From assembly GCA_029865445.1 (NCBI GenBank), contig JAOUGY010000273.1, positions 1 to 5,303 on the forward strand: 5,303 nucleotides of DNA, written 5' to 3'. The notes under the pieces are model-generated. The model was not told the origin of the DNA. It did not search any database and saw only the letters and a program-made list of their open reading frames with translations. Positions 1 through 5,303 of the stretch are shown here, one piece after another. The DNA is from Acidimicrobiia bacterium (GTDB lineage: Bacteria; Actinomycetota; Acidimicrobiia; Spongiisociales; ZC4RG35). Position numbers and translations under genes: made by a program. Position 1 is the first letter of the stretch. Each line of letters opens with the position of its first letter.

Positions 1-375
1 GTCGAGCTTGATCAGGTTCCGGAATCGCTCGGTGTTGCCGTGCCACAGCTCGCGCTTGGTGGCCGCCCTGTGCACCGACCGCCGAACCACACGCACCATC
101 ACCAGCCACTTCGGATAGTCGAGCCACACGATCGTATCGGCAGGGGCCCACGCGATCCCGCGTACTCTCGAGTAGTTGCCGTCCATCACCCACCCGGGGC
201 GGGCTGCCGCCGACGCCACCTGACGTGCGAGCTCCTCGTCGTCCACGTGAGTCCAATTCGGACGGTGATAGAGGGAATCCATCTCGAAGTGGGGCACGCC
301 CAGCACGCTCGCCAGCCGCATGGCAAGCGTCGTCTTGCCGGACCCCGACGTCCCGATGACAACCACCCGTCGCAC
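1..375 (-). CDS. P-loop nucleotide kinase-like protein (partial, 3' end beyond window)
   Basis: The first 125 codons are visible; the gene runs off the left edge. The protein opens with a beta-strand and Walker A loop, MRRVVVIGTSGSGKTT (GTSGSGKT at residues 8-15), close to the N-terminus as in adenylate kinase-like and 'topology modulation' (FlaR-like) P-loop proteins. Further family-like motifs are DGNY at 65-68, a Walker B-like strand IVWLDYP at 82-88, and ELWHGN at 109-114 after a basic helix rich in Arg. The probable role is cytoplasmic NTP-dependent phosphoryl transfer; the substrate is unknown, and 'topology modulation' is a legacy name with little functional meaning. I chose the GTG at 375 because an AGGA lies 7 bases upstream (383-386) and an in-frame TAG sits four codons before it (385-387); a second GTG at 366 is less likely. 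It is transcribed divergently from the lipoprotein gene at 471. The family assignment is good, the specific function is not known. Confidence 0.85.
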   Translation of the reverse strand, partial: MRRVVVIGTSGSGKTTLAMRLASVLGVPHFEMDSLYHRPNWTHVDDEELARQVASAAARPGWVMDGNYSRVRGIAWAPADTIVWLDYPKWLVMVRVVRRSVHRAATKRELWHGNTERFRNLIKLD

Positions 376-470
376 CCGGTGATCCTAGAAACGCGGAGCC
401 AGATCAATCGCCCGCTGGTCCGCGCAACCGGATGGCGGGCCCGAGCGTCCAATCGGCGAGGAGGTTGAAG
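376..470. promoter_or_regulatory. divergent intergenic region
   Basis: These 95 bases separate two divergent genes and must carry or adjoin both promoters. The plus-strand gene has a clear Shine-Dalgarno, GAGGAGG at 458-464, six bases before its ATG. The minus-strand gene has AGGA at 383-386. I could not identify convincing -35/-10 hexamers for either direction, nor an inverted repeat, so the regulatory content is inferred from gene arrangement only. Confidence 0.35.
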
Positions 471-713
471 ATGAGATCTCTGCCTGTCACCGGCACGACG
501 ATCATGCTCCTGGTCCTGCTCTCCGGGTGTTCCGGGCCCGACCAGCCGGAGATCGCCAACCCCGCATCGGTGTTCTGCGAAGAGCACGACGGCACCGTCG
601 AGATCCGAGCTGACAGCGACGGCAGCCAGACCGGCTACTGCGTGTTCGACGACGGAACCGAGTGCGAGGAATGGGCCTACTACCGCGGTGAGTGCGAGCC
701 GGGCGCCGACTGA
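471..713 (+). CDS. small DUF333-type lipoprotein
   Basis: This is an 80-residue predicted lipoprotein. Residues 1-20 form a lipoprotein signal peptide: basic start (MRS), hydrophobic stretch MLLVLL at 12-17, and a lipobox LSGC with the acylated cysteine at 20. The mature part carries the DUF333 signature (COG3042, 'putative hemolysin', E. coli YoaF-like): NPASVFC at 30-36, then a Gly-rich turn, C57, and the conserved EEWAYYRG at 66-73. It should be anchored on the outer face of the cytoplasmic membrane. Function is unknown; the 'hemolysin' label in databases is not evidence of lytic activity. Besides the lipid cysteine there are four more (36, 57, 65, 75), enough for two disulfides. The ATG at 471 is favoured over the in-frame ATG at 432, because GAGGAGG lies six bases ahead and only this start gives a proper signal peptide. 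It is followed by a 114-base gap, so co-transcription with the synthetase is possible but not shown. Confidence 0.82.
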   Translation: MRSLPVTGTTIMLLVLLSGCSGPDQPEIANPASVFCEEHDGTVEIRADSDGSQTGYCVFDDGTECEEWAYYRGECEPGAD

Positions 714-817
714 CCCCACATCGGTGCGACGAAGTCGGGATCTCCGTCCCACCGAAAACAACCCGGCACGGGTCCCGGTCCGCATGTCCGCTGGGATACT
801 GGAGACAACCCAACGTC

Positions 818-822
818 GGAGG
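818..822 (+). promoter_or_regulatory. ribosome binding site deciding a TTG start
   Basis: GGAGG lies five bases before the TTG at 828. No ATG or GTG in the right frame is better placed, so this site fixes the rare TTG start of the acyl-CoA synthetase. Confidence 0.75.
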
Positions 823-827
823 AATCG

Positions 828-2516
828 TTGTCAGATCTCGACCGCTTCCTGGCTGCGCGGAACTTCCTGCTCACCCACAGGACCGAATACGAAACGGCCT
901 ACGCCGGGTTCGCCTGGCCGCAGCTCTCGTCGTTCAACTGGGCGACCGACTACTTCGACGCCATCGCAGCCGGCAACGACGCTCCGGCGCTCCACCTGGT
1001 GGAGGAATCCGGCGCCGAGACGATCCTCTCGTATGCCGAGCTGAGTAGCCGGTCCAATCAGGTCGCCAACCTGTTGCTGACCCAAGGCGTCGGCAGAGGC
1101 ACCCGGATTCTCGTGATGCTGGGGAACGAGGCACCCCTGTGGGAGGTGATGCTGGCCGCGATCAAGATGGGAGCGGTGGTGATCCCGGCGACAACCCTGC
1201 TCGCCGGCGCCGATCTCGCCGACCGGTTCGAACGCGGGAATGCCCGGGTGGTGGTCACCAACGACACCGGTGCGGCCCACATCGAAGATCTCCCCCCTGA
1301 ACTGATCCGAGGTGTCAGCAGGATCAAAGTCGGGACACCTGCCGAAGGCTGGACCGATTACCGCGAAGCCGACCACCACTCCGGCACTTTCGAGGCGCCA
1401 GAGCCCACATCGCCCGATGATCCTCTCCTCGAGTACTTCACGTCGGGGACGACGGCGAAGCCCAAGCTCGTGCAGCACACGCAGGTCAGCTACCCCGTCG
1501 GGCACCTCTCGACGATGTATTGGCTGGGCCTCCAACCGGGCGATGTCCACTGGACCATCAGTTCGCCCGGTTGGGCGAAACATGCCTGGAGTTGCCTCTT
1601 CGCGCCATTCAACGCCCAGGCGTGCGTGTTCATCTACAACTACTCCCGGTTCAGCGGCCCCGCCGTGCTCGACGTGCTCGTCCGCTACGGGGTCAACACG
1701 CTGTGCGCCCCGCCCACGGTGTGGCGCTTCCTCATCCAGGAGGATTTGGCCGCCTACCCGGTGAAGCTGCGCGAGCTGATCTCGGCGGGGGAGCCCCTCA
1801 ATCCGGAGGTGATCGAGCAGGTGAAGGCGAAGTGGGGGATCACGATCAGAGACGGATACGGCCAGACCGAGACCACCGCCCAGATCGGCAACCCGCCCGG
1901 TGCCCGGGTGGTTCCCGGATCGATGGGCCGACCGCTACCCGGCTATCGAATCGCCCTCACGGGTGGTGAGACATCCGAAGAGGGCGAGATCTCGATCGTG
2001 CTCGGGGGCGACCGGCCGCTCGGGCTCATGACCGGTTACGCCGATGACGCCGACAAGACCGCCGAGGCGATGACGGGCGGTCACTATCACACCGGCGATG
2101 TGGGGATGCGCGATGCCGACGGGTACGTCACCTACGTGGGGAGGGCCGACGACGTTTTCAAAGCGTCGGGATATCGCATCAGCCCGTTCGAGCTGGAGAG
2201 CGCCCTCATCGAACATCCGGCGGTGGCCGAAGCCGCGGTCGTTCCCTCGCCCGATCCTCTTCGTGGATTCGTTCCCAAGGCCTACGTGATCCTCGCCCCC
2301 GGACATGAACCCGGACCGGACACCGCGCGGTCGATTTTCGCATTTCTGCGCGAGCGGGTTTCCGGGTACAAGATGATCAGGCGACTCGAGTTCTCGGACC
2401 TTCCCAAGACGATCTCGGGCAAGATCCGCCGGGTCGAGTTGCGAGGCCACGAGTCCGATCGACCGCCCCAAGGAGCCGCCAACACCAACGAGTACCTGGA
2501 GTCCGACTCCCGCTGA
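828..2516 (+). CDS. AMP-forming acyl-CoA synthetase (ACSM/acetyl-CoA synthetase-like)
   Basis: This 562-residue enzyme belongs to the ANL superfamily, which activates a carboxylic acid to an acyl-AMP with ATP and then transfers the acyl group to CoA in the cytoplasm. All core motifs are visible: the phosphate-binding loop YFTSGTTAKPK at 203-213, GYGQTET at 343-349, HTGD at 421-424, the hinge GRADDVFKASGYRI at 438-451, and the C-terminal LPKTISGKIRR at 526-535 with the catalytic lysine at 532. The length and the segment SSPGWAKHAWS (245-255) resemble the medium-chain (ACSM-type) branch rather than long-chain FadD enzymes; the acid it uses cannot be read from the sequence. The loop has alanine at 210 where the family consensus has glycine. 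Translation starts at TTG behind GGAGG. The gene ends nine bases before the end of the convergent hydrolase gene. No acyl-CoA dehydrogenase or thiolase lies beside it, so pathway context is missing. Confidence 0.93.
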   Translation: MSDLDRFLAARNFLLTHRTEYETAYAGFAWPQLSSFNWATDYFDAIAAGNDAPALHLVEESGAETILSYAELSSRSNQVANLLLTQGVGRGTRILVMLGNEAPLWEVMLAAIKMGAVVIPATTLLAGADLADRFERGNARVVVTNDTGAAHIEDLPPELIRGVSRIKVGTPAEGWTDYREADHHSGTFEAPEPTSPDDPLLEYFTSGTTAKPKLVQHTQVSYPVGHLSTMYWLGLQPGDVHWTISSPGWAKHAWSCLFAPFNAQACVFIYNYSRFSGPAVLDVLVRYGVNTLCAPPTVWRFLIQEDLAAYPVKLRELISAGEPLNPEVIEQVKAKWGITIRDGYGQTETTAQIGNPPGARVVPGSMGRPLPGYRIALTGGETSEEGEISIVLGGDRPLGLMTGYADDADKTAEAMTGGHYHTGDVGMRDADGYVTYVGRADDVFKASGYRISPFELESALIEHPAVAEAAVVPSPDPLRGFVPKAYVILAPGHEPGPDTARSIFAFLRERVSGYKMIRRLEFSDLPKTISGKIRRVELRGHESDRPPQGAANTNEYLESDSR

Positions 2517-2525
2517 ACCCCATCG

Positions 2526-3881
2526 TCACCGCGGGCCGGGAAAGTCCCACGGCAGAGATCTCTCCGTGGGCGGTACGGCCGGGGCGTGGAGAATGGGGGG
2601 GTCCCCGGGTTCGAACCACACCTCTTCGCCGGGAGAGCCGGTGGGCAGGTTGTCGGGCAGCCTGAAGCGCAGCCCTTCGATGTGGTCGAGCATCTGGAGC
2701 GACGCCGCGGGGTCGAGGGCCGTGGGGGCGATGACCGCCAGTTTCGAACCGACTTGGGCGACCTGTTCGATCGACCACCGATTCTCGTAGAAGCCGGCCA
2801 CGCCGGACGCGTCGGGACCGACTTCTGCCTCGAAGTCTCCGTCGACGGACTTCTTCACCAGGTTGGCAATCCCGGCGAAGAGCTCCCGCGCCGGCCCGTC
2901 GATGGTGCTCGTGAGCACCACGATCGCCATCTCGTGTTTCTGATTCACGCCTGAGTAGGTGATGAATCCGGGGTATCCACCACCGTGACTGGAGAAATCG
3001 AGGCCTCCGTGCGACGCCAGCTGGAAGCCGAGGCCCCACCGCATTCCGCCGCCCTCGAACTGAACGCGCTGCATCTCGCGTTTGTGCCTGTCTTCGAACA
3101 GGTCCCCGCTCCCCACCAGGTGGGCCTGATACCAGCGCAAGAGATCACCTACCGTCGAACTGAAGCCGGTGGCGCTGTTCATCACCCCGGCCCGGATGTG
3201 GGCGACCGGCAGCCGCGGCCGGCCGGGGAGACGCATCGTGTAGCCCGTGGCGTGCTCGGCCATGTCGTCGGGGAGGTCGGGTGTTGTGTGACTCAACCCC
3301 AGCGGCGTGAGGAGGGTGTCCGCAACGTGGGTCTCGTAGGGCTGCGCGGTGACCGATTCGATGACCTGCCCGAGAAGGGTGAACCCTATGTTCGAATACT
3401 TGAGCTTCTCTACAGGCCCGAAGACCGGGACCACCTCGTCGACCTGGGCCACGATCTCATCGAGGTCCGGAAACCGATCCTCGAACCAGTGCGTCGTGGT
3501 CCCGTCACGGGTGATACCGCCACTGTGGCTGAGGAGCTGGCGGATGGTCACCGACTCGAGTTCGGTGTTCTTCGAAGAGCGGAACCACGGGACGTGCTCC
3601 GACACGGCATCGTCGAGGCGAAGTGCACCTCGGGCGAAGAGCGCCATGACAGCCGTGGCGGTGAACACCTTGGAGTGCGAGGCGATTCGGTATCGAGTGT
3701 CGACGGTCGCGGTGGTTCCTCGTTCCACATCTGCCATGCCGTGGACGCCGGCGTACACGGTTTCGCCGCCGACCGAGATCCCGACGGCGAGCGAAGGGAT
3801 CTCCCGATACCACTGCTGAAACCGAAGCCAGTCGTCGAGCAGCGGCGCCAACGCCGCAATCCGCTCGCTCGTCTCACTCAT
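2526..3881 (-). CDS. serine hydrolase, beta-lactamase/class C (PF00144) family
   Basis: This is a 451-residue penicillin-recognising-fold enzyme. The three active-site motifs are present and in order: SxxK as SHSK at 68-71 (nucleophile S68, general base K71), YxN as YSN at 162-164, and HGG at 299-301 in the position of the KTG box. Flanking family motifs include YRIASHSKVFTA (64-75), LLSHSGGI (116-123) and the FSSTVGDLLRW segment (240-250). Relatives include esterases, D-aminopeptidases and peptidases; a real beta-lactamase is not implied. A C-terminal part of about 110 residues follows the catalytic fold. There is no signal peptide or membrane helix, so it is probably cytoplasmic. The ATG at 3881 is chosen because the fold begins there; the longer open frame back to 4112 would translate the tandem repeats and the neighbour's promoter. 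Only a weak, distant GGGAG precedes this ATG, so translation may be leaderless or weak. It stands alone, convergent with the synthetase and divergent from the T7SS genes. Confidence 0.9.
   Translation of the reverse strand: MSETSERIAALAPLLDDWLRFQQWYREIPSLAVGISVGGETVYAGVHGMADVERGTTATVDTRYRIASHSKVFTATAVMALFARGALRLDDAVSEHVPWFRSSKNTELESVTIRQLLSHSGGITRDGTTTHWFEDRFPDLDEIVAQVDEVVPVFGPVEKLKYSNIGFTLLGQVIESVTAQPYETHVADTLLTPLGLSHTTPDLPDDMAEHATGYTMRLPGRPRLPVAHIRAGVMNSATGFSSTVGDLLRWYQAHLVGSGDLFEDRHKREMQRVQFEGGGMRWGLGFQLASHGGLDFSSHGGGYPGFITYSGVNQKHEMAIVVLTSTIDGPARELFAGIANLVKKSVDGDFEAEVGPDASGVAGFYENRWSIEQVAQVGSKLAVIAPTALDPAASLQMLDHIEGLRFRLPDNLPTGSPGEEVWFEPGDPPILHAPAVPPTERSLPWDFPGPR
2546..2570. terminator. 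candidate bidirectional terminator hairpin
   Basis: CCCACGG (2546-2552) and CCGTGGG (2564-2570) form a perfect 7-base-pair stem. The 11-base interior holds the palindrome AGAGATCTCT (2554-2563), so the whole 25 bases can fold as one near-perfect stem with a single extra C at 2553. It begins 29 bases after the synthetase stop codon and lies within the last codons of the convergent hydrolase. No U-tract follows on the plus strand; on the minus strand only ACTTTCCC follows. It may therefore stabilise 3' ends or act with a factor instead of working as a classical intrinsic terminator. The structure is seen; the function is inferred. Confidence 0.4.
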
Positions 3882-3895
3882 CGGGCCAGCGTACT

Positions 3896-4020
3896 CCCAC
3901 CCAACCGTGGGCCATGTGCGTGGGTTTCCCCGCAGCCAACCCTGGGTTGAGGAGGTGGATTTCCACGCAGCCAACCCTGGGTTGAGGAGGTGGATTTCCA
4001 CGCATACAACCCTGGGTTGG
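3896..4020. repeat. 35-base tandem repeat with two inverted repeats per unit
   Basis: There are four copies at an exact 35-base period. Units 3931-3965 and 3966-4000 are identical over all 35 bases. Unit 3896-3930 is a degenerate copy matching at 23 of 35 positions. Unit 4001-4020 is cut short, matching 17 of its 20 bases before the similarity ends. Each full unit carries CAACCC-T-GGGTTG (6-base arms), then an AGGAG spacer, then GTGGA-TT-TCCAC (5-base arms, closing on the first base of the next unit). The first inverted repeat survives intact in the truncated last unit. The array fills most of the gap between the hydrolase start (3881) and the WXG100 promoter. Its role could be protein binding, mRNA structure in the hydrolase leader, or merely a dispersed intergenic repeat; the sequence alone does not decide. 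Confidence 0.88.
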
Positions 4021-4037
4021 CGTGACGGAGGATCGGG

Positions 4038-4066
4038 TTGCGGAGGTGGTGGCGATAGTTTACGAT
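4038..4066 (+). promoter_or_regulatory. candidate promoter of the WXG100-eccC operon
   Basis: TTGCGG (4038-4043) and TACGAT (4061-4066) are spaced by 17 bases, a housekeeping-sigma arrangement. The -10 fits the actinobacterial TAnnnT pattern and sits in the most AT-rich patch of the region. A start near 4073 would give a leader of about 39 bases before the ATG at 4112. A palindrome TGTCGACA (4070-4077) falls at the predicted start, and CGATAT (4063-4068) is mirrored by ATATCG (4084-4089). The prediction rests on motifs only. Confidence 0.45.
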
Positions 4067-4089
4067 ATTTGTCGACAGGAGTCATATCG
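4063..4089. promoter_or_regulatory. possible operator overlapping the promoter
   Basis: CGATAT and ATATCG form 6-base inverted arms whose centres are 21 bases apart, about two helical turns. They overlap the proposed -10 and the transcription start, and TGTCGACA lies between them. This is the layout of a dimeric repressor site, but chance cannot be excluded and the two symmetries do not share a centre. Confidence 0.25.
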
Positions 4090-4111
4090 CAAAGAGAGAG
4101 GAGCGACTCCA

Positions 4112-4408
4112 ATGTCCGGTTACATCAAGGTCACGCCCGAACAGCTTCACGACACGTCGGCAAAGCTCAACAGCGGCGCCTCCGCCATCGAGACCACCCT
4201 CGGCGACCTCTCCGGTCGCGTCTCGGCCCTCGGGGCGGAGTGGGCAGGCCAGGCGTCGGGCCGGTTCCAGGAGCTGTACGCCCAGTGGCAGCAGGGGGCC
4301 CAGCAGCTGCGGGAAGCCCTCGTCGGAATCGGTCAGCTCACGGCGCAGGCCGGGTCGGCCTACCAGCAGAGCGAGGACGCCATCGCAGCTTCGTTCGGCC
4401 GGGGTTGA
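4112..4408 (+). CDS. WXG100 family type VII secretion substrate (EsxA-like)
   Basis: This 98-residue protein has the family's usual length and a helix-turn-helix hairpin layout. Helix 1 covers roughly residues 8-40, the turn holds the WxG motif WAG at 44-46, and helix 2 runs about 48-88. The C-terminus carries the secretion signal YxxxD/E as Y84-QQS-E88. Such proteins are small, signal-peptide-free substrates exported as dimers by the ESX/T7SS machine. The ATG at 4112 is chosen because GAGGAG (4098-4103) lies eight bases ahead and the product then matches family length; the open frame extends back to 4022 through the promoter. EccC starts three bases after the stop, so the two are almost surely translated from one mRNA. 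Only one WXG100 gene is visible, so it may be a homodimer unless a partner lies outside the window. Whether it is a structural component or an effector is not known. Confidence 0.93.
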   Translation: MSGYIKVTPEQLHDTSAKLNSGASAIETTLGDLSGRVSALGAEWAGQASGRFQELYAQWQQGAQQLREALVGIGQLTAQAGSAYQQSEDAIAASFGRG

Positions 4409-4411
4409 CCC

Positions 4412-5303
4412 GTGGATGCCACTCCTCGCGAGTTCCATCGACCGGCGCGGGTTCATCCCGCGCCGGTCGTGGGCGAGGACGTGGACATCCCCGCACCACC
4501 ACCCCTGCCCGCCCCCCAGTCGGGAGGTCTGCTCCAGGTGGTCCTTCCCATGCTGGGAAGCGTCGGAATGTTCGGCTTCGCCTTCATCCTGGGCGACACC
4601 CGCTACCTGATCATGGCCGGCATCCTGGCAGTGGCGATGCTCGCCTCGGGTGTGGCGTCTCGCGTCGCCCACACACGTTCCGCAAGACGCAGCCACGAAC
4701 AACGCACGGTTCGATACCGCGAAGTCCTCTCCCAACTGCGCTCCCGACTCGAGACGGGCGAGAGCGCTCAGCGACGCTGCGCTCTCTACACCTACCCCGA
4801 CGACTGGGACCTGTGGTCGGTCGTGGTCGATCGGCGCCGGGTCTGGGAACGGCGCCCTCACCACGACGACTTCCTCACCGTCCGCATCGGCACGGGCGGA
4901 GTGCCGGCGGCGGCGGCTCCCAGGCGCGGGAGGAGCGCCGACCCCCTCACCGAACCCGACCCGGACCTCGACCGGGAAGCCGAGGAACTCGAAGCCAGAT
5001 TCGGTTCCGTCTCGGGACAACCGATCACACTCGACCTGGGCCCGATCGGGTGTTTGGCCATCGCCGGAGACCCGGACCGGGTCCGAGCAACGACCCGTTC
5101 AATCGTCACCCAACTCGCGGTCTTCCGGGCACCCGACGACCTTCGCCTCGTGGTCGCCCACACCCCCGAGACGGCCCTGGACTGGTCCTGGGCCAAGCAC
5201 CTCCCCCACACCCATGCCGATGGCGGCAACCTCGTGACGGCGGACATCGACGACCTGGCCACGGTCCTTCACCAGATAGCCAAGCCCCGGCTCGCCCACA
5301 TGG
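4412..5303 (+). CDS. eccC: type VII secretion ATPase EccC, N-terminal part (partial)
   Basis: 297 codons are visible and the frame stays open to the right edge. EccC is the FtsK/SpoIIIE-family motor of T7SS that binds WXG100 substrates and drives export at the cytoplasmic membrane. The N-terminal part matches EccC features in order: a proline-rich leader (FHRPARVHPAPVV then PPPLPAP, residues 8-35), two hydrophobic segments at about 40-60 and 64-84, a basic stretch, then RVWERRPHHDDFLTVRIGTG (143-162), the PLTEPDPDL linker (178-186), and the FtsK-like segment with DLGPIGCLAIAGD (208-220) and W258-SWAKHLPH. The Walker A motifs lie beyond the window. The GTG at 4412 is three bases after the WXG100 stop and lacks a good ribosome binding site, so translation is probably coupled. 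Later GTG codons at 4469 and 4481 would remove the conserved leader and are less likely. A strong hairpin (4439-4469) lies in codons 10-20. Confidence 0.92.
   Translation, partial: MDATPREFHRPARVHPAPVVGEDVDIPAPPPLPAPQSGGLLQVVLPMLGSVGMFGFAFILGDTRYLIMAGILAVAMLASGVASRVAHTRSARRSHEQRTVRYREVLSQLRSRLETGESAQRRCALYTYPDDWDLWSVVVDRRRVWERRPHHDDFLTVRIGTGGVPAAAAPRRGRSADPLTEPDPDLDREAEELEARFGSVSGQPITLDLGPIGCLAIAGDPDRVRATTRSIVTQLAVFRAPDDLRLVVAHTPETALDWSWAKHLPHTHADGGNLVTADIDDLATVLHQIAKPRLAHM
4439..4469 (+). other. perfect 13-bp hairpin in early eccC codons
   Basis: CGACCGGCGCGGG (4439-4451) and CCCGCGCCGGTCG (4457-4469) pair perfectly around the loop TTCAT. Eleven of the 13 pairs are G-C. It starts 30 bases after the WXG100 stop codon and 27 bases after the eccC start. 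No U-tract follows, so it is not a standard intrinsic terminator. It could protect the 3' end of the WXG100 message from exonucleases, mark a processing point, or slow entry into eccC. The structure is seen directly; the function is inferred. Confidence 0.6.

Noticed and set aside
432..470. Upstream ATG (432) as the start of the lipoprotein
   Set aside because: It would put charged residues ahead of the signal peptide and ignores the strong ribosome binding site before 471.
721..755. Terminator for the lipoprotein gene: TCGGTG (721-726) pairing with CACCGA (750-755)
   Set aside because: The loop is 23 bases and no U-tract follows, so it is weak and may be chance.
757..779. Minus-strand terminator: ACCCG/CGGGT stem (761-773) followed by TGTTTT on that strand
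   Set aside because: The stem is only five base pairs and no minus-strand gene lies upstream of it to terminate.
2985..3950. Plus-strand open frame of 321 codons opposite the hydrolase
   Set aside because: It is antisense to a gene with all three active-site motifs, shows no recognisable domain and is Arg/Glu/Gly-rich, as expected from GC-rich mirror frames.
3896..4020. CRISPR array
   Set aside because: The copies are directly contiguous with a 35-base period and no variable spacers, so this is a simple tandem repeat.
4022..4111. N-terminal extension of the WXG100 protein to an upstream ATG at 4022
   Set aside because: It covers the candidate promoter and exceeds the family's usual length; the ATG at 4112 has a good ribosome binding site.
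3882..4112. N-terminal extension of 77 codons on the hydrolase
   Set aside because: It would translate the tandem repeats and the opposing promoter, has Pro-rich junk-like sequence, and the family fold starts at the ATG at 3881.
4082..5020. Minus-strand open frame of 312 codons opposite the WXG100 and eccC genes
   Set aside because: It has low-complexity composition and no motif, and both plus-strand genes here are clear family members.

Overview
The window is GC-rich, densely coded bacterial DNA. Short intergenic gaps, GTG and TTG starts, GC-ending codons and an actinobacterial-type type VII secretion (T7SS/ESX) gene pair point to Actinomycetota. The gene mix (a WXG100 protein next to an EccC-type ATPase, with no PE/PPE genes in view) would suit an Acidimicrobiia-like or other non-mycobacterial lineage. 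That placement is inference and the sequence does not prove it.

Layout: (1) At the left edge, on the minus strand, lies the N-terminal 125 codons of a P-loop nucleotide kinase-like protein. (2) Divergent from it is a short lipoprotein of the DUF333 type (471-713). (3) A 562-codon acyl-CoA synthetase of the AMP-forming adenylate family follows on the plus strand (828-2516), starting at TTG behind a strong ribosome binding site. (4) Convergent with it, nine bases away, is a 451-codon beta-lactamase-fold serine hydrolase (minus strand, 3881-2526). A hairpin inside its 3' end could end the synthetase transcript. (5) Between the hydrolase and the next gene is a 230-base intergenic region. It holds a tandem repeat of 35-base units, each full unit carrying two different inverted repeats, and then a candidate promoter with a possible operator. 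(6) That promoter would drive a WXG100 secreted protein (4112-4408). Three bases after its stop codon comes the start of an EccC-type FtsK/SpoIIIE ATPase (4412 to beyond the right edge).

How the genes fit together: the WXG100 protein has the C-terminal YxxxE secretion signal, and EccC is the motor that recognises such substrates, so these two are very likely one operon and the opening of a T7SS locus continuing past 5303. The synthetase and hydrolase are separate single-gene units with no visible link to secretion. The most unusual non-coding signals are the double-palindrome 35-base repeat upstream of the T7SS genes and a perfect 13-base-pair hairpin placed 30 bases after the WXG100 stop codon, inside the first codons of eccC. 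I see no RNA genes, insertion sequences or CRISPR array. No gene-free stretch exceeds 300 bases; the longest is the 230-base gap described above.
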